From contig NZ_JAFLRG010000001.1 in the NCBI RefSeq assembly GCF_017315725.1, positions 682,001 through 746,000 of the forward strand: a stretch of DNA of 64,000 nt, given 5' to 3'. Below the pieces are notes generated by a model, which worked only from the letters and a program-made list of their open reading frames with translations, did no database searches and was not told the DNA's origin. Made by a program: the position numbers and the translations under genes. Below are positions 48,571 to 59,252 of this stretch, one piece after another (positions within the stretch are counted from its first letter, which is position 1; the number at the start of each line of letters is the position of its first letter). Origin of the DNA: Trinickia acidisoli (GTDB lineage Bacteria > Pseudomonadota > Gammaproteobacteria > Burkholderiales > Burkholderiaceae).

Positions 48571-49782
48571 TCAGCGCGGATAGATCGCACCGAGCACGCG
48601 TTCGCCGGCGGCTCCCGTTACCGCCGGCAAGTTGCCGGCCGCTCGTTCGATGCAGCGCATCGCGAGCCATGCGAACGCCAGTGATTCGACGTGGTGTGGC
48701 GGTACGCCGAGCGCGTCGGTGGTCATCACCGGTACACCGCTGACGCCGCTTCGACCGAGTGCGTGTTCGAGCGCCTCGAGCAGCGTCGGGTTACGGGCGC
48801 CGCCGCCGCAGACATAGACGGCGCGGCAGCGGGGCGCGTGTCGCTCGATTTCGCGGGCGATGCTCACGGCCGTCAGCGCGGCAAGCGTCGCTTGGACGTC
48901 GGCGGGCGCCAGCGTCTCGAAACCGACGAGTTTCGCGTCGAGCCACGCGGCGTTGAAGAGGTCGCGTCCCGTGCTCTTGGGTGGCGCCTGCTCGAAGAAC
49001 GGCTCGTCGAGCAAAACGTTCAAGAGCGCTTGGTCGACGATGCCGCTCGCGGCGAAGCGGCCGCCTTCGTCGTAGAGTGTGCCCAGGTGGCGCTGTGCCC
49101 ACTCGTCGAGCAGGACGTTCGCGGGGCCGCAATCGAACCCGCGGACCGCCTCGCCATCGGCCGCCCGCTCAGTTCCCCGAGTTCCCGCAACTCGCTCATC
49201 GCGGTTCGTCGCGCGTGCGCGGGCCGGCGGCAAGACGGTGATGTTGCTGATACCGCCCAGATTGCAGACGACGCGCGTTTCGTCGTTCGCCCCGAAAATC
49301 TGCGCGTGGAAGGCTGGAACGAGCGGCGCGCCTTGGCCGCCGGCCGCGACGTCGCGGCTGCGGAAATCGGCGACGACGTCGATATGCGTCATCTCCGCGA
49401 GCAGCGCGGGATTGTTGATCTGCCGCGTATAGCCCTTTTCCGGGCGGTGGCGCACGGTTTGGCCGTGCACGCCGATCGCGCGTACGCGCGTGGGCGCGAT
49501 GTTCGCGCTGCGCAGCAGTTCGTGGCAGCAGACGGCATAGCGCGCCGCGAGCGCCGACGCCGCCAGCGCCTCGCGCTCGATTTCGTTCTCGCCGGGCTGC
49601 TGGAGGGCGAACAGCGCGTCGCGCAGCCCGTCGGCGAAGCCGACGAACGCATCGGCGAGCACGCGCGGCGCCTCACCTGCGCGGAATTCGACGGCGATGC
49701 CGTCGACACCGTCCATGCTCGTGCCCGACATCAGCCCGAAATACACGCCTTCGCCACCGGTTTGCGTCGCGCTTGCCGCCAA
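48571..49782 (-). CDS. anmK: Anhydro-N-acetylmuramic acid kinase (TTG start)
   Basis: AnmK cleaves and phosphorylates anhydro-MurNAc to MurNAc-6-phosphate when murein is recycled. The 403-residue protein has [16 protein letters not shown] at the N-terminus (nucleotide binding), [45 protein letters not shown], and [13 protein letters not shown]. The start is a TTG at 49782–49780: GAGGAG lies exactly 6 nt upstream on the minus strand, and no ATG or GTG fits before the conserved VYFGLMSG. A segment near residues 200–220 ([20 protein letters not shown]) looks like a lineage-specific insertion. Divergent from tyrS. Confidence 0.93.
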   Translation of the reverse strand: MAASATQTGGEGVYFGLMSGTSMDGVDGIAVEFRAGEAPRVLADAFVGFADGLRDALFALQQPGENEIEREALAASALAARYAVCCHELLRSANIAPTRVRAIGVHGQTVRHRPEKGYTRQINNPALLAEMTHIDVVADFRSRDVAAGGQGAPLVPAFHAQIFGANDETRVVCNLGGISNITVLPPARARATNRDERVAGTRGTERAADGEAVRGFDCGPANVLLDEWAQRHLGTLYDEGGRFAASGIVDQALLNVLLDEPFFEQAPPKSTGRDLFNAAWLDAKLVGFETLAPADVQATLAALTAVSIAREIERHAPRCRAVYVCGGGARNPTLLEALEHALGRSGVSGVPVMTTDALGVPPHHVESLAFAWLAMRCIERAAGNLPAVTGAAGERVLGAIYPR

Positions 49783-49975
49783 TTGCTGCTCCTCTTTGTC
49801 GTTGCGGGCCGAGCGGACGACCCGAAGAAAGCGCTTGTGCACTTGCTCGCGGCACCGATTATCCGCGAGAACGGCCGAGGGCGCTAAGGGTTGCGCGATC
49901 GCGTCAGCGGCCGCGCCAGATATGGGACAATCGAACCTTTTGCACCGTCCTCCAGCCGGAACAATCGATTTCCAG

Positions 49976-51223
49976 ATGAGCACCGAGTCCACCTCCAAGC
50001 CCGCCTCGCCGTTTCCGATCACGGACGAAGTGCGCCACGCGCTCGCCGTTGCCAAGCGCGGCGCCGATGAACTGCTGATCGAAGAAGAGTTCGCGCAGAA
50101 GCTCGCGCGCAGCGCGGCAACGGGCACGCCGCTGCGGATCAAGCTCGGCCTCGACCCGACCGCGCCCGACATCCACATCGGCCACACGGTCGTGCTGAAC
50201 AAGATGCGTCAGCTACAGGACCTCGGCCATACGGTCATCTTCCTCATTGGCGATTTCACGTCGCTGATCGGCGATCCGTCCGGGCGCAACGCGACGCGTC
50301 CGCCGCTCACGCGCGAGCAGATCGAATCGAACGCCAAGACGTACTTCGAGCAAGCCGCGCTCGTGCTCGATCGCGAAAAAACCGAAATCCGTTACAACAG
50401 CGAGTGGTCGATGCCGCTCGGCGCCGACGGCATGATCAAGCTCGCCTCGCGTTACACCGTGGCGCGCATGCTCGAGCGCGACGATTTCACGAAGCGTTTC
50501 CAAGGCGGCGTGCCGATTTCGATCCACGAGTTTCTCTACCCGTTGATGCAAGGGTACGACTCCGTCGCGCTCAATGCCGATCTGGAACTCGGCGGCACGG
50601 ACCAAAAATTCAACCTGCTCGTCGGCCGCGAATTGCAAAAGCAATACGGGCAAGAGCAGCAGTGCATTTTGACGATGCCGCTGCTCGAAGGGCTCGACGG
50701 CGTCGACAAAATGTCGAAGTCGAAGAACAACTACGTCGGCATCAGCGAGAAACCGAACGATATGTTCGGCAAGCTCATGAGCATCTCCGACGTGCTGATG
50801 TGGCGCTATTTCGAGCTGCTCTCGTTCCGCAGCCTCGACGAGATCGCGCGTTTCCGGCGCGAAGCCGAGGAAGGGCGCAATCCGCGCGATTTCAAGGTGT
50901 CGCTCGCGCAGGAGGTCGTCGCGCGTTTCCATTCGCAGGCCGATGCAGAGCGCGCGCTCGAAGACTTCAACCATCGCGCCAAGGGCGGCGTGCCCGACGA
51001 CATCCCGTCCGTCACGCTCAATGGTGCGCCGCTTGCGATCGGCCAATTGCTCAAGCAGGCCGGGCTTGCACCGTCGACGAGCGACGCGCTGCGCAATGTC
51101 GAGCAAGGTGGCGTGCGCATCGACGGCACTGTGATCTCGGACAAGGCGCTCAAAGTCGAAGCCGGCGAATACGTCGTGCAGGTCGGCAAGCGCCGGTTCT
51201 CGCGCGTGACGCTTACGGCGTGA
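49976..51223 (+). CDS. tyrS: Tyrosyl-tRNA synthetase
   Basis: TyrRS charges tRNA-Tyr with tyrosine. The 415-residue class I enzyme has the HIGH motif (67–70) in [35 protein letters not shown] for tyrosine recognition, KMSKS near residue 245 in [12 protein letters not shown], and a C-terminal S4 RNA-binding domain (~350–415) with [11 protein letters not shown] 49976 is supported by family similarity; the frame extends upstream into the anmK promoter region. GACAAT at 49925 is a weak -10 candidate. dtd follows 87 bp later. Confidence 0.96.
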   Translation: MSTESTSKPASPFPITDEVRHALAVAKRGADELLIEEEFAQKLARSAATGTPLRIKLGLDPTAPDIHIGHTVVLNKMRQLQDLGHTVIFLIGDFTSLIGDPSGRNATRPPLTREQIESNAKTYFEQAALVLDREKTEIRYNSEWSMPLGADGMIKLASRYTVARMLERDDFTKRFQGGVPISIHEFLYPLMQGYDSVALNADLELGGTDQKFNLLVGRELQKQYGQEQQCILTMPLLEGLDGVDKMSKSKNNYVGISEKPNDMFGKLMSISDVLMWRYFELLSFRSLDEIARFRREAEEGRNPRDFKVSLAQEVVARFHSQADAERALEDFNHRAKGGVPDDIPSVTLNGAPLAIGQLLKQAGLAPSTSDALRNVEQGGVRIDGTVISDKALKVEAGEYVVQVGKRRFSRVTLTA

Positions 51224-51310
51224 GGTGCGGTTCGTGTTCGTGATCTACCGGCTTTGGCGTGCGCCGCGTGACGCGAGCAGCACGGAAGCAAGCCGCGGCG
51301 GAGCGCGCCG

Positions 51311-51769
51311 ATGATCGCGCTGATCCAACGCGTGACGCAAGCGAGCGTGCGTGTGGGCGAGCGCGTCACGGGTGAGATCGGGCCTGGCCTGCTGGCGCTC
51401 GTGTGCGCGGAGCGCGGCGATACCGAGGCGAGCGCCGACAAGCTCCTCGCGAAGGTGCTGGGGTACCGCGTCTTCAGCGACACGGCCGGCAAGATGAATC
51501 TGCCTGTCACGAATATCGACGGAGCCGGGCGGGCCGGCGGCCTGCTGCTCGTCTCGCAATTCACGCTTGCCGCCGATACGAACAGCGGCCTGCGGCCCAG
51601 CTTTACGCCGGCCGCGGCGCCCGAAGACGGCAGGCGCCTGTTCGACTACTTCGTCGCGTCGGCTCGCGCGCGCCATTCGATCGTCGAAACCGGCGAGTTC
51701 GGCGCCGCGATGCAGGTGTCGCTCGTCAACGACGGGCCCGTGACGTTCTGGCTGCAAACGCGCCCCTGA
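51311..51769 (+). CDS. dtd: D-aminoacyl-tRNA deacylase
   Basis: Dtd hydrolyses D-amino acids (and glycine) wrongly attached to tRNAs. The 152 residues start [15 protein letters not shown] and carry the two family motifs: SQFTLAAD with the catalytic-site Ser/Gln and, near the C-terminus, NDGPVTFW containing the Gly–Pro cis-peptide pair that excludes L-amino acids. Next to tyrS, whose product can charge D-tyrosine, a common pairing. The phosphatase gene begins 20 bp later. Confidence 0.96.
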   Translation: MIALIQRVTQASVRVGERVTGEIGPGLLALVCAERGDTEASADKLLAKVLGYRVFSDTAGKMNLPVTNIDGAGRAGGLLLVSQFTLAADTNSGLRPSFTPAAAPEDGRRLFDYFVASARARHSIVETGEFGAAMQVSLVNDGPVTFWLQTRP

Positions 51770-51789
51770 CCTTTTCCGATTTACCGACG

Positions 51790-52464
51790 ATGCCGACGCA
51801 AGTTCTTTTCATCCGACATGGCGAGACGTCTTGGAATCGCGTGAAGCGCATCCAGGGGCACATCGATATCCCGCTGGCCGAGACCGGTGTCGAGCAAGCG
51901 CAGCGTCTTGCCGAGCGCTTGGCGCGCGAAGCGCTCGGCGGTGCAAGGCTCGATGCGATCTATTCGAGCGATCTGCAGCGCGCTCAGCAGACGGCGCGGC
52001 CGACGGCTGCGGCGCTGGGGCTCGTGCCGCATCTCGTCGAGGGTTTGCGCGAGCGCGCTTACGGCGTGTTTCAGGGCCACGAGAGCGCGGAGATCGCGCA
52101 GCGCTATCCCGACGACTACGCGCGTTGGCAAACCCGCGATCCGGGATTCTCGCCGGAAGGCGGCGAATCGGTGCGTGTGTTTTATCACCGCGTCGTGCAT
52201 GCGGTGGCCGCGATGGTAGCAAAGCATCCGGGCGGCCGTATCGCCTGCGTGACGCACGGCGGCGTGCTCGACTGCGTCTACCGCCATGCGCGTGGCCTCG
52301 CGCTCGATGCACCGCGCAATTATGCGTTGCTCAACACGAGCATCAACACGGTCGAGTTCGGCGACGATGGGGGCTCGACGGTGCTCGAATGGGCCGACGT
52401 CGCGCACTTGGGCGGCGCGAGCGACGATGATGGGTTGGTGAAGGCGGCGCGCGCAGCCCGCTGA
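51790..52464 (+). CDS. Histidine phosphatase / phosphoglycerate-mutase-like protein
   Basis: A 224-residue member of the histidine phosphatase superfamily. LFIRHGETSWN holds the phosphorylated His, with SSDLQRAQQTA, RERAYGVFQGH and the second catalytic region CVTHGGVLDCVYRHA. Proteins of this type are annotated as GpmB or as broad phosphatases; true phosphoglycerate mutase activity is uncertain. ATG 51790 lies 20 bp after dtd, so the two are likely co-transcribed. Confidence 0.88.
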   Translation: MPTQVLFIRHGETSWNRVKRIQGHIDIPLAETGVEQAQRLAERLAREALGGARLDAIYSSDLQRAQQTARPTAAALGLVPHLVEGLRERAYGVFQGHESAEIAQRYPDDYARWQTRDPGFSPEGGESVRVFYHRVVHAVAAMVAKHPGGRIACVTHGGVLDCVYRHARGLALDAPRNYALLNTSINTVEFGDDGGSTVLEWADVAHLGGASDDDGLVKAARAAR

Positions 52465-52512
52465 GGCAGTCGGCGTTTCGTTCCGCAATACCGCGCAGCC
52501 AAGCGATGTTGC

Positions 52513-53460
52513 TTAAGCATCCGGCGCAGACGCCGCCCGCCGTCTCGCGCGCTTCGATACCGCATTCACGTGTGCCCATCGAATGAAGGGGCCGACGAGC
52601 CGTACCCCCGGCCGTGCGAGTACCGCCTGCATACGCGCGAACCGTGTGAAGCCGAGCATCTGCTGCGCCCAGTCGGGCAGCAGATCGACGCCCGCGTTTA
52701 GCATTAACCGTACGGCCGGCTGCATGAGTGGACGATCGGGCGGCGCGGCATGGCGCAAAACGCGCACGACCTCATGGGTGCGCGGCCCCGCCTCGAGCTC
52801 GGGGCGCATCGACGACAAATACTCGGCGACTTGCGCACGTGTTTCGGGCACGTCGGTCGCGCCGAGCAGCTTGGCGATCAGCGCCACCTCCGCGTAATAG
52901 CGGTCTTGCCGAGCCGACGATAACGACGGATTCACATAGCGCAGATGCGCCGCCAGAAAGCTCGACACTTCCGCGACGTGCACCCATGTCAGCAACGCCG
53001 GATCGCTCGCGCGATAAGGGCGGCCATCGGGCGCAACGCCCGTGACCGAAAGATGGATACGCTTGACGCGTTCGATCAGCGCAAGCGCGTCGTCGTGCGC
53101 ACCGTACGTCGTGCCGGCGATGAACGTGGCCGTGCGCCGCAGGCGCCCGCGCATATCGGTGCGAAACGTCGAATGGTCCCAGACGCCCGCGAGCGCAAGC
53201 GGGTGCAACGCCTGCAGCATCAACGCGCTGATGCCGCCGATCATCATCGACGTGAAATCGGCATGCACTTGCCAGCAAACGGAGTCGGGGCCGAACAGTC
53301 CCGGGTCGCCGGGCGGGTGAGTGTAGTCGAGCGTGGGACCGCTGCCGCTCGTCATGCTGAGCACGCTTTGCGAGATCCGCTCGCGCAATCGCACGACGAA
53401 CGCAGGCAAGGATGCATTTCGTTCGTTGCCGTTGCCGCTTTGACCTGCCGACTCGGACAT
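52513..53460 (-). CDS. MpaB-family (DUF2236) oxygenase-like protein
   Basis: A 315-residue protein of the family that includes fungal MpaB and the rubber oxygenase Lcp, haem-containing oxygenases. Seen here: DPGLFGPDSVCWQVHADFTSMMIGG, LQALHPLALAGVWDHS with the likely haem-ligand His, FRTDMRGRLRRTATFIAGTTYG, and a second conserved LLTWVHVAEVSSFL. No signal peptide. Substrate unknown. ATG at 53458–53460. It is adjacent to ruvB on the same strand but probably independent. Confidence 0.82.
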   Translation of the reverse strand: MSESAGQSGNGNERNASLPAFVVRLRERISQSVLSMTSGSGPTLDYTHPPGDPGLFGPDSVCWQVHADFTSMMIGGISALMLQALHPLALAGVWDHSTFRTDMRGRLRRTATFIAGTTYGAHDDALALIERVKRIHLSVTGVAPDGRPYRASDPALLTWVHVAEVSSFLAAHLRYVNPSLSSARQDRYYAEVALIAKLLGATDVPETRAQVAEYLSSMRPELEAGPRTHEVVRVLRHAAPPDRPLMQPAVRLMLNAGVDLLPDWAQQMLGFTRFARMQAVLARPGVRLVGPFIRWAHVNAVSKRARRRAASAPDA

Positions 53461-53503
53461 CGCTGCGTGGCCTCGAAGCTGATCTGAACTAAGCGCGGTG
53501 CGC

Positions 53504-54568
53504 TTACGCGTCGCCCCCGTCCCACAACGTGCGCACGGTGCTCGATGCGTCGGGCGCGGCCAGGCCGAAATGGCGATATGCGGCGAGCGTTGCCACGCGC
53601 CCGCGCGGCGTGCGCTGCAAAAAGCCCTGTTGAATCAGATACGGCTCGAGGACGTCTTCGATCGTATCGCGCTCCTCGCCGATGGCGGCGGCGAGGTTGT
53701 CGACGCCGACCGGGCCGCCGTCGAACTTGTGCAGGATTGCCTCGAGCAGCTTGCGGTCCATCAGATCGAAGCCGACCGCGTCGACGTCGAGCATGGCGAG
53801 CGCCGCATCGGCGACACGCGCGGTGATCGCGCCGTCGGCCTTGACCTCGGCGTAGTCGCGCACGCGCCGCAGTAGGCGGTTCGCGATCCGCGGCGTGCCG
53901 CGCGAGCGCTTGGCGATCTCGAACGCGCCGTCAGGATGAATCTGCGCCCCGAGCAGCGTGGCCGAGCGGCGAACGATGCGCGAGAGTTGCTCGGCATCGT
54001 AGAACTCGAGCCGGGCGACGATGCCGAAGCGGTCGCGCAGCGGGTTCGTCAGCATCCCGGCGCGCGTGGTTGCGCCCACGAGCGTGAACGGCTGAAGATC
54101 GAGCTTCACGCTGCGCGCGGCCGGCCCTTCGCCGATCATGATGTCGATCTGATAATCCTCGAGCGCCGGATACAGAATTTCCTCGACGACGGGCGAAAGC
54201 CTATGGATTTCGTCGATGAAAAGGACGTCGTTCGCTTCGAGATTCGTCAGTAAAGCGGCCAAGTCGCCTGCGCGTTCGAGCACCGGCCCCGACGTTTGGC
54301 GCAGGTTCACCCCCATCTCGCGCGCGATGATGTGCGCGAGCGTCGTTTTGCCGAGGCCGGGCGGCCCGAACAGCAGAACGTGGTCGAGCGCTTCGGAACG
54401 GCGCTTCGCCGCTTCGATGAAGATTTCGAGCTGGCCGCGCACTTTTTCCTGCCCGACGTATTCGTCGAGCTGGCGCGGACGCAGCGCGCGCTCGAACACT
54501 TCTTCGTGCGACGAGGTGGGCGTGGCGGAAATGATGCGCTCGGCGGCGAGCTTATCGGTTTCGATCAT
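53504..54568 (-). CDS. ruvB: Holliday junction branch migration ATPase RuvB
   Basis: RuvB is the hexameric motor that, with RuvA, moves Holliday junctions. The 354 residues have Walker A GPPGLGKT (68–75), Walker B/DEIH (119–122), sensor 1 GATTRAGML, the arginine finger in LRDRFG, and a C-terminal winged helix ([11 protein letters not shown]). The start [11 protein letters not shown] (54568) is the family start. An ATG 9 bp upstream (54577) overlaps TACAAT on the minus strand. Third gene of ruvC–ruvA–ruvB. Confidence 0.97.
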   Translation of the reverse strand: MIETDKLAAERIISATPTSSHEEVFERALRPRQLDEYVGQEKVRGQLEIFIEAAKRRSEALDHVLLFGPPGLGKTTLAHIIAREMGVNLRQTSGPVLERAGDLAALLTNLEANDVLFIDEIHRLSPVVEEILYPALEDYQIDIMIGEGPAARSVKLDLQPFTLVGATTRAGMLTNPLRDRFGIVARLEFYDAEQLSRIVRRSATLLGAQIHPDGAFEIAKRSRGTPRIANRLLRRVRDYAEVKADGAITARVADAALAMLDVDAVGFDLMDRKLLEAILHKFDGGPVGVDNLAAAIGEERDTIEDVLEPYLIQQGFLQRTPRGRVATLAAYRHFGLAAPDASSTVRTLWDGGDA

Positions 54569-54635
54569 GCGTGCCATTGTACCGCGCGCGCCGGCCGCTC
54601 AGGCCGAGCGATGGATGCCGCGTGCCGCTTGGCCT

Positions 54636-55217
54636 TTACGCTTTCGACAGCGCCTTGAGCGCGAGTTTGATGCCTTCGGAGACGCCGGTGCCGGCGGGCA
54701 CGTTCTTGATCGCAGCGAGTGCCTCTTTCTCCGAATACCCGAGCGCGAGCAGGGCGTTGAGGATGTCCGAGGCGTGGTCCGACGGCGAGACGGTGCCCGC
54801 AGCCGCACCAAGTTCCGCGCCCAGCTTGCCCTTCAGTTCGAGCAGCAGCCGCTCCGCCGTTTTCTTGCCGATGCCGGGCACCCGCGTGAGGCGCGCGGCG
54901 TCTTGCAGCGTGACCGCTTGCGCGAGCTCCTGCACGCTCATGCCTGAAAGCACGGCCAGCGCCATCCGCGCGCCGATGCCGCTGATCTTGAGGAGTTCGC
55001 GAAAGGTCGCGCGTTCCTGCGCGGTGCCGAAACCGTAGAGCAGATGCGCATCCTCGCGCACGATGAGCTGCGTCAGCAGGGCGATTTTGTCGCCTGTCGA
55101 CGGTAGGTTGTAGAAGGTGCTCATCGGCACGTCGACTTCATAGCCGACGCCGTTGCAATCGATGAGTAGATGAGGCGGATTCTTTTCGAGCAGGATGCCT
55201 GCAATGCGACCGATCAT
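54636..55217 (-). CDS. ruvA: Holliday junction-binding protein RuvA
   Basis: RuvA tetramers hold the four-way junction and load RuvB. The 193-residue protein starts [15 protein letters not shown] (OB fold), has two helix-hairpin-helix motifs ([21 protein letters not shown] and [19 protein letters not shown]), and a C-terminal RuvB-contact domain ([16 protein letters not shown]) after an acidic/Ala linker. It lies 83 bp after ruvC and 67 bp before ruvB on the minus strand. Confidence 0.97.
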   Translation of the reverse strand: MIGRIAGILLEKNPPHLLIDCNGVGYEVDVPMSTFYNLPSTGDKIALLTQLIVREDAHLLYGFGTAQERATFRELLKISGIGARMALAVLSGMSVQELAQAVTLQDAARLTRVPGIGKKTAERLLLELKGKLGAELGAAAGTVSPSDHASDILNALLALGYSEKEALAAIKNVPAGTGVSEGIKLALKALSKA

Positions 55218-55300
55218 GGCGGGTAGGCGTGAACCGAAAGCGCGAGTTTAGCGCACCGCGACGACTGACCGAAAAGGCGCCGCGTGGCAACCGCCTGCCG

Positions 55301-55843
55301 CTATCCCACGAGCCGCCCGCGCCGCACGCGTAGGCCCTTCTTGGCCAGGGCGGGCGCGATGCCGCCGAGCGTGTCGAGCGTGCTGCCGCCGTGGGCGTGG
55401 CAAATCGCCATGCCGAGCGCATCGGCGGCGTCGGTGCCGGGTACACCCGACAGGCTCAGCAAGCGCACCACCATTTGCTGCATTTGTTCTTTCGTCGCCC
55501 GGCCGTAGCCGACGACCGCCTGTTTCAACTGCAGCGCCGTGTACTCGGCCACCGGCACGCCACCGGCGACGAGCCCGCAGATCGCCGCGCCGCGCGCCTG
55601 GCCGAGCAGCAGCGTCGATTGCGGATTGACGTTGACGAACACCTTTTCGATGGCCGACTGGTCGGGCGCGTGTTGACGGATGAGCGCGCAGACGCCGTCG
55701 AAGATCGTGCCGAGCCGGGAGGGCAGATCGCCGTCGGTGGTGCGGATCACGCCGCTCGTCACGTAGGTGAGCCGCTGCCCCGTCTGCTCGATGACGCCAA
55801 AACCCGTGACGCGCAAGCCGGGGTCGATGCCGAGGATTCTCAT
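55301..55843 (-). CDS. ruvC: Holliday junction resolvase RuvC
   Basis: RuvC cuts Holliday junctions symmetrically. The 180 residues have the RNase H-like fold and the four acidic metal ligands: Asp7 in ILGIDPGL, Glu66 in SAIEKVF, and Asp138/Asp141 in GTDAADALG. The ATG (55841–55843) has no Shine–Dalgarno site; instead the eight bases just upstream are all U in the mRNA, which suggests S1-assisted or standby initiation. First gene of ruvCAB, 258 bp below the purH terminator. Confidence 0.97.
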   Translation of the reverse strand: MRILGIDPGLRVTGFGVIEQTGQRLTYVTSGVIRTTDGDLPSRLGTIFDGVCALIRQHAPDQSAIEKVFVNVNPQSTLLLGQARGAAICGLVAGGVPVAEYTALQLKQAVVGYGRATKEQMQQMVVRLLSLSGVPGTDAADALGMAICHAHGGSTLDTLGGIAPALAKKGLRVRRGRLVG

Positions 55844-56102
55844 GAAAAAAAATCGGACGAAGTGCCCGAGATACTACATCGAACGGTGGGCCGCGCCTAT
55901 TGCGCGATCCTCGCGGCTCTGGGCGCCGATTCACCGATTCACCGATGCGTGCGCACTTGTGGCGCTTCACGCGCGGACGCAGCCCGATGCCGTGATGCTC
56001 GGCGATGGCCGCCATCTTGGCGATATTGCGCTAGAGTTGCACAGCGCGCACGGCGCAAGAAACGGATCGATGTAAGCGAGAGAAATGCCCTACGCACAGG
56101 CA
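55844..56102. other. Gene-free region between ruvC and the purH terminator
   Basis: No plausible coding region on either strand. TAGTAT on the minus strand about 35 bp before ruvC is a possible -10. Nothing else is evident. Confidence 0.5.
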
Positions 56103-56129
56103 TAAAAAAACCCGGCGGTGGCCGGGTTT
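56103..56129 (-). terminator. Rho-independent terminator of the dusB–fis–purH operon
   Basis: On the minus strand AAACCCGGC (56129–56121) pairs with GCCGGGTTT (56116–56108), GGTG-type loop, followed by seven U's. Confidence 0.8.
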
Positions 56130-56177
56130 CGTCGGTGCTCGGCGATGCGAGTCGCCCTCGCCGTGCTCGCGGCTCGA

Positions 56178-57743
56178 TCAATGACGGAAATGCCGCACGC
56201 CCGTCATGATCATCGCGATGTTGTGTTCGTCGGCTGCCGCGATGACTTCATCGTCGCGCATCGAGCCGCCCGGATGAATCACGCAGGTCGCGCCCGCGGC
56301 GACGACGACGTCGAGGCCGTCGCGGAACGGGAAGAACGCATCCGATGCCACGGCCGAGCCTTGCAGCGAAAGGCCCGCGTTTTCCGCCTTGATGCTCGCG
56401 ATGCGTGCCGAATCGACACGGCTCATTTGGCCCGCGCCGACGCCGAGCGTCATGCCCTTGCCGCAGAACACGATTGCGTTCGATTTCACGAACTTCGCCA
56501 CACGCCACGCGAACATCAGATCGTCCATTTCCTGCGGCGTCGGGTGACGTTTCGTGACGACGCGCAGGTCGCGCGGCAGCACGTTCTTCGCATCGGGCGA
56601 TTGCACGAGCAGACCGCCGCCGACGCGCTTGAAGTCGAATGCATTCTGCCCCGCGCCCAACGCGATTTCGAGTACGCGCACGTTCTGCTTCGCAGCGAGC
56701 ACTTGCTTCGCGGCGTCGGTCAGCGACGGCGCGATCAGCACTTCGACGAACTGCTTCGTGACCGCTTGGGCCGCTGCTTCGTCCACTTCGCGGTTGAACG
56801 CGATGATGCCGCCGAAGGCCGAGGTCGGGTCGGTCTGGAATGCTTTCGCATACGCTTGCGCGGGATTCTCTGCAACTGCCACGCCGCACGGGTTCGCATG
56901 CTTGACGATGACGCAGGCCGGCGCGTCGAACGTCTTCACGCATTCCCACGCCGCGTCGGCGTCGGCGATGTTGTTGTACGAAAGCGCTTTGCCCTGCAAT
57001 TGGCGGTAGCCGGCCAGCGCGCCGGCAGGCACCGAGATACCGCGATAGAACGCCGCGCTTTGATGCGGGTTCTCGCCATAACGCAGATCCTGCACCTTCT
57101 CGAACGCGAGGTTCAACGTGTCCGGATACGCGTTGCGCGAGGTGTGCTGCAGGGCGTCCGTGAGGCTCGTCAGGTAGTTCGTGATCGCGCCGTCGTACTG
57201 CGCCGTATGCGCGAACACCTTCGTTGCGAGCCGGAAATTCGTCTTGTAGGCGACCGTGTTGGCGTTCGCGCGCATTTCGTCGAGCACGGCGGCGTAGTCG
57301 GCCGGATCGACGACGACCGTGACGTCGCGATGGTTCTTGGCCGCCGAGCGCAGCATGGTCGGGCCGCCAATGTCGATGTTCTCGATCGCGTCCTCGAGCG
57401 TGCAATCGTCCTTCGCGACCGTCGCAACGAACGGGTACAGATTCACGACGAGCAGATCGATCGTCGGAATACCGTGCGCTTCGAGCGCGGCCATATGTTC
57501 GGGCAAATCGCGACGCGCCAGGATGCCGCCGTGGACCTTCGGATGCAGCGTTTTGACGCGCCCGTCGAGCATCTCGGGAAAGCCGGTGTAATCGGCCACT
57601 TCGGTAACCGGTAGGCCGGCGTCGGCGAGCAGCTTCGCTGTGCCGCCCGTCGACAGGATCTTGACGCCGAGCCCCGACAGCGAACGAGCGAATTCGACGA
57701 TGCCGGATTTGTCGGAGACGGAAATGAGCGCTTGCTTGATCAT
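56178..57743 (-). CDS. purH: Bifunctional AICAR formyltransferase / IMP cyclohydrolase
   Basis: PurH carries out the last two steps of IMP synthesis. The 521-residue protein has the N-terminal cyclohydrolase (MGS-like) domain with [23 protein letters not shown] and [13 protein letters not shown], and the C-terminal transformylase domain with [27 protein letters not shown] and the final [15 protein letters not shown] at 57741–57743. It lies 38 bp after fis, completing a dusB–fis–purH run that ends at a terminator. Confidence 0.97.
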   Translation of the reverse strand: MIKQALISVSDKSGIVEFARSLSGLGVKILSTGGTAKLLADAGLPVTEVADYTGFPEMLDGRVKTLHPKVHGGILARRDLPEHMAALEAHGIPTIDLLVVNLYPFVATVAKDDCTLEDAIENIDIGGPTMLRSAAKNHRDVTVVVDPADYAAVLDEMRANANTVAYKTNFRLATKVFAHTAQYDGAITNYLTSLTDALQHTSRNAYPDTLNLAFEKVQDLRYGENPHQSAAFYRGISVPAGALAGYRQLQGKALSYNNIADADAAWECVKTFDAPACVIVKHANPCGVAVAENPAQAYAKAFQTDPTSAFGGIIAFNREVDEAAAQAVTKQFVEVLIAPSLTDAAKQVLAAKQNVRVLEIALGAGQNAFDFKRVGGGLLVQSPDAKNVLPRDLRVVTKRHPTPQEMDDLMFAWRVAKFVKSNAIVFCGKGMTLGVGAGQMSRVDSARIASIKAENAGLSLQGSAVASDAFFPFRDGLDVVVAAGATCVIHPGGSMRDDEVIAAADEHNIAMIMTGVRHFRH

Positions 57744-57781
57744 GATGGGAGAGAAGGCCGGAAAGGAACGAAGGTGGCGCG

Positions 57782-58015
57782 TTACAGCAGGCCGTGCTGC
57801 TGCAGCTTCTTGCGCAACGTGTTGCGGTTGATGCCGAGATATTCGGCGGCCAGCGACTGATTGCCGCCGGCCCGCTCGAGCACCACCTCGAGCATCGGTT
57901 TCTCGACGCAGGACATCACCATGTCATAGATGTCGTGCGGGTTGGCGCCGTCGAGGTCCTGGAAGTACATGCCCAGGCTGTCGCGGACGCATTGTTCGAT
58001 GTTGTGCTTGCTCAT
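57782..58015 (-). CDS. fis: DNA-binding protein Fis
   Basis: Fis is a nucleoid-associated protein that bends DNA and activates rRNA and other promoters. The 77-residue protein has the C-terminal helix-turn-helix [28 protein letters not shown], very close to enteric Fis and NtrC C-termini. The ATG at 58013–58015 overlaps the dusB stop as ATGA, so the two are translationally coupled, the same arrangement as in Enterobacteria. It is short and easily missed because the frame is open far upstream through dusB. Confidence 0.96.
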   Translation of the reverse strand: MSKHNIEQCVRDSLGMYFQDLDGANPHDIYDMVMSCVEKPMLEVVLERAGGNQSLAAEYLGINRNTLRKKLQQHGLL

Positions 58016-59079
58016 GCTGCTAAAGGTTCGTTGCGGTTCGGCGTGGCGTGCTCGGGCGTGTCCTCGTCGACATAGACGAGCCGGTCCGACAACGCCTGCT
58101 GCTCGTCGAAAAACGTGTTGACTGCGACGAGCTGCTCGCGGGTGGTATCGAGCGTATTCATCCGGTGCCGGAACGCATTGGCGCCGGAAAGGCCGCGAGT
58201 GTACCAGCCGATGTGCTTGCGCGCTGTGCGCACGCCCGTATATTCGCCGTAAAACGCATAGTGATCCTCGAGATGCTCGTTCATCACTTGCCGGATTTCG
58301 GCGATGCGCGGCGGCGGCAGCAGCTCGCCCGTCATAAGGAAATGCTCGATTTCGCGAAAGAGCCACGGGCGTCCTTGCGCCGCCCGGCCGATCATGATCG
58401 CGTCCGCGCCCGTTGCCGCGAGTACGGCGCGTGCCTTGGCCGGCGAATCGATGTCGCCGTTGGCGACGACGGGAATGCGCACGGCCGCCTTGACGGCCGC
58501 GATCGTGTCGTACTCGGCCTCGCCGTGGTAAAGATCGGCCCGCGTGCGGCCGTGCACCGTCAGCATCGAAACGCCGGCGGCCTCGGCCAGCCGTGCGATG
58601 CGCACGGCATTGCGGTTCTCGCGGTTCCAGCCGGTGCGGATTTTCAGCGTGACCGGTACTGCGCCGGGCCCGCTGCCGACTGCTTCGACGACGGCCTCGA
58701 CGATGCGCGTGACGAGCGGCTCGTTTTGCAGCAGGGCCGAGCCGGCCGCGACGTTGCAGACCTTCTTGGCCGGGCATCCCATGTTGATGTCGATGATCTG
58801 GGCGCCGTTGTCGACGTTGTAGCGCGCCGCTTCGGCCATCATCGCCGGGTCGGCCCCCGCGATCTGCACCGCGATCGGCTCGACTTCGCCCGCATGATTC
58901 GCGCGGCGCATGGTCTTCTCGCTTTTCCAGAGCTGCGCGTTCGATGCGACCATTTCGGACACGGCGTAGCCGGCGCCGAGCCGCTTGCAAAGCTGGCGGA
59001 ACGGCCGATCCGTCACGCCCGCCATCGGAGCGACGAAAAGGTTGTTGCGCAGAGTGTGCGAGCCGAGCGTGGGCATCAT
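58012..59079 (-). CDS. dusB: tRNA-dihydrouridine synthase B
   Basis: DusB reduces uridine to dihydrouridine in tRNA with FMN and NADPH. The 355 residues form a TIM barrel: LFVAPMAGVTDRPFRQL, SEMVASNAQLW, the active-site Cys102 in DINMGCPAKK, TLKIRTGW, LTVHGRTR and ANGDI–GADAIMIGRAAQG for FMN phosphate. Two consecutive ATGs (59079, 59076) are both possible starts. First gene of dusB–fis–purH. Confidence 0.96.
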   Translation of the reverse strand: MMPTLGSHTLRNNLFVAPMAGVTDRPFRQLCKRLGAGYAVSEMVASNAQLWKSEKTMRRANHAGEVEPIAVQIAGADPAMMAEAARYNVDNGAQIIDINMGCPAKKVCNVAAGSALLQNEPLVTRIVEAVVEAVGSGPGAVPVTLKIRTGWNRENRNAVRIARLAEAAGVSMLTVHGRTRADLYHGEAEYDTIAAVKAAVRIPVVANGDIDSPAKARAVLAATGADAIMIGRAAQGRPWLFREIEHFLMTGELLPPPRIAEIRQVMNEHLEDHYAFYGEYTGVRTARKHIGWYTRGLSGANAFRHRMNTLDTTREQLVAVNTFFDEQQALSDRLVYVDEDTPEHATPNRNEPLAA

Positions 59080-59252
59080 GAAAAGAAGCGTCCGCCCATA
59101 CCGTCAAGGCACGAGCGTGGGAAGGCGACCAGGGAAACGCGCATTTTACCGTTAACCGCCGGCCGAGAGGGCGAGAGGGCGAGAGCGCCGGGACGACCGA
59201 TACCCTCGCGACCGGCCCGGCTTGCACGCTCGGCAACGCGCAAGCCTGCTCC

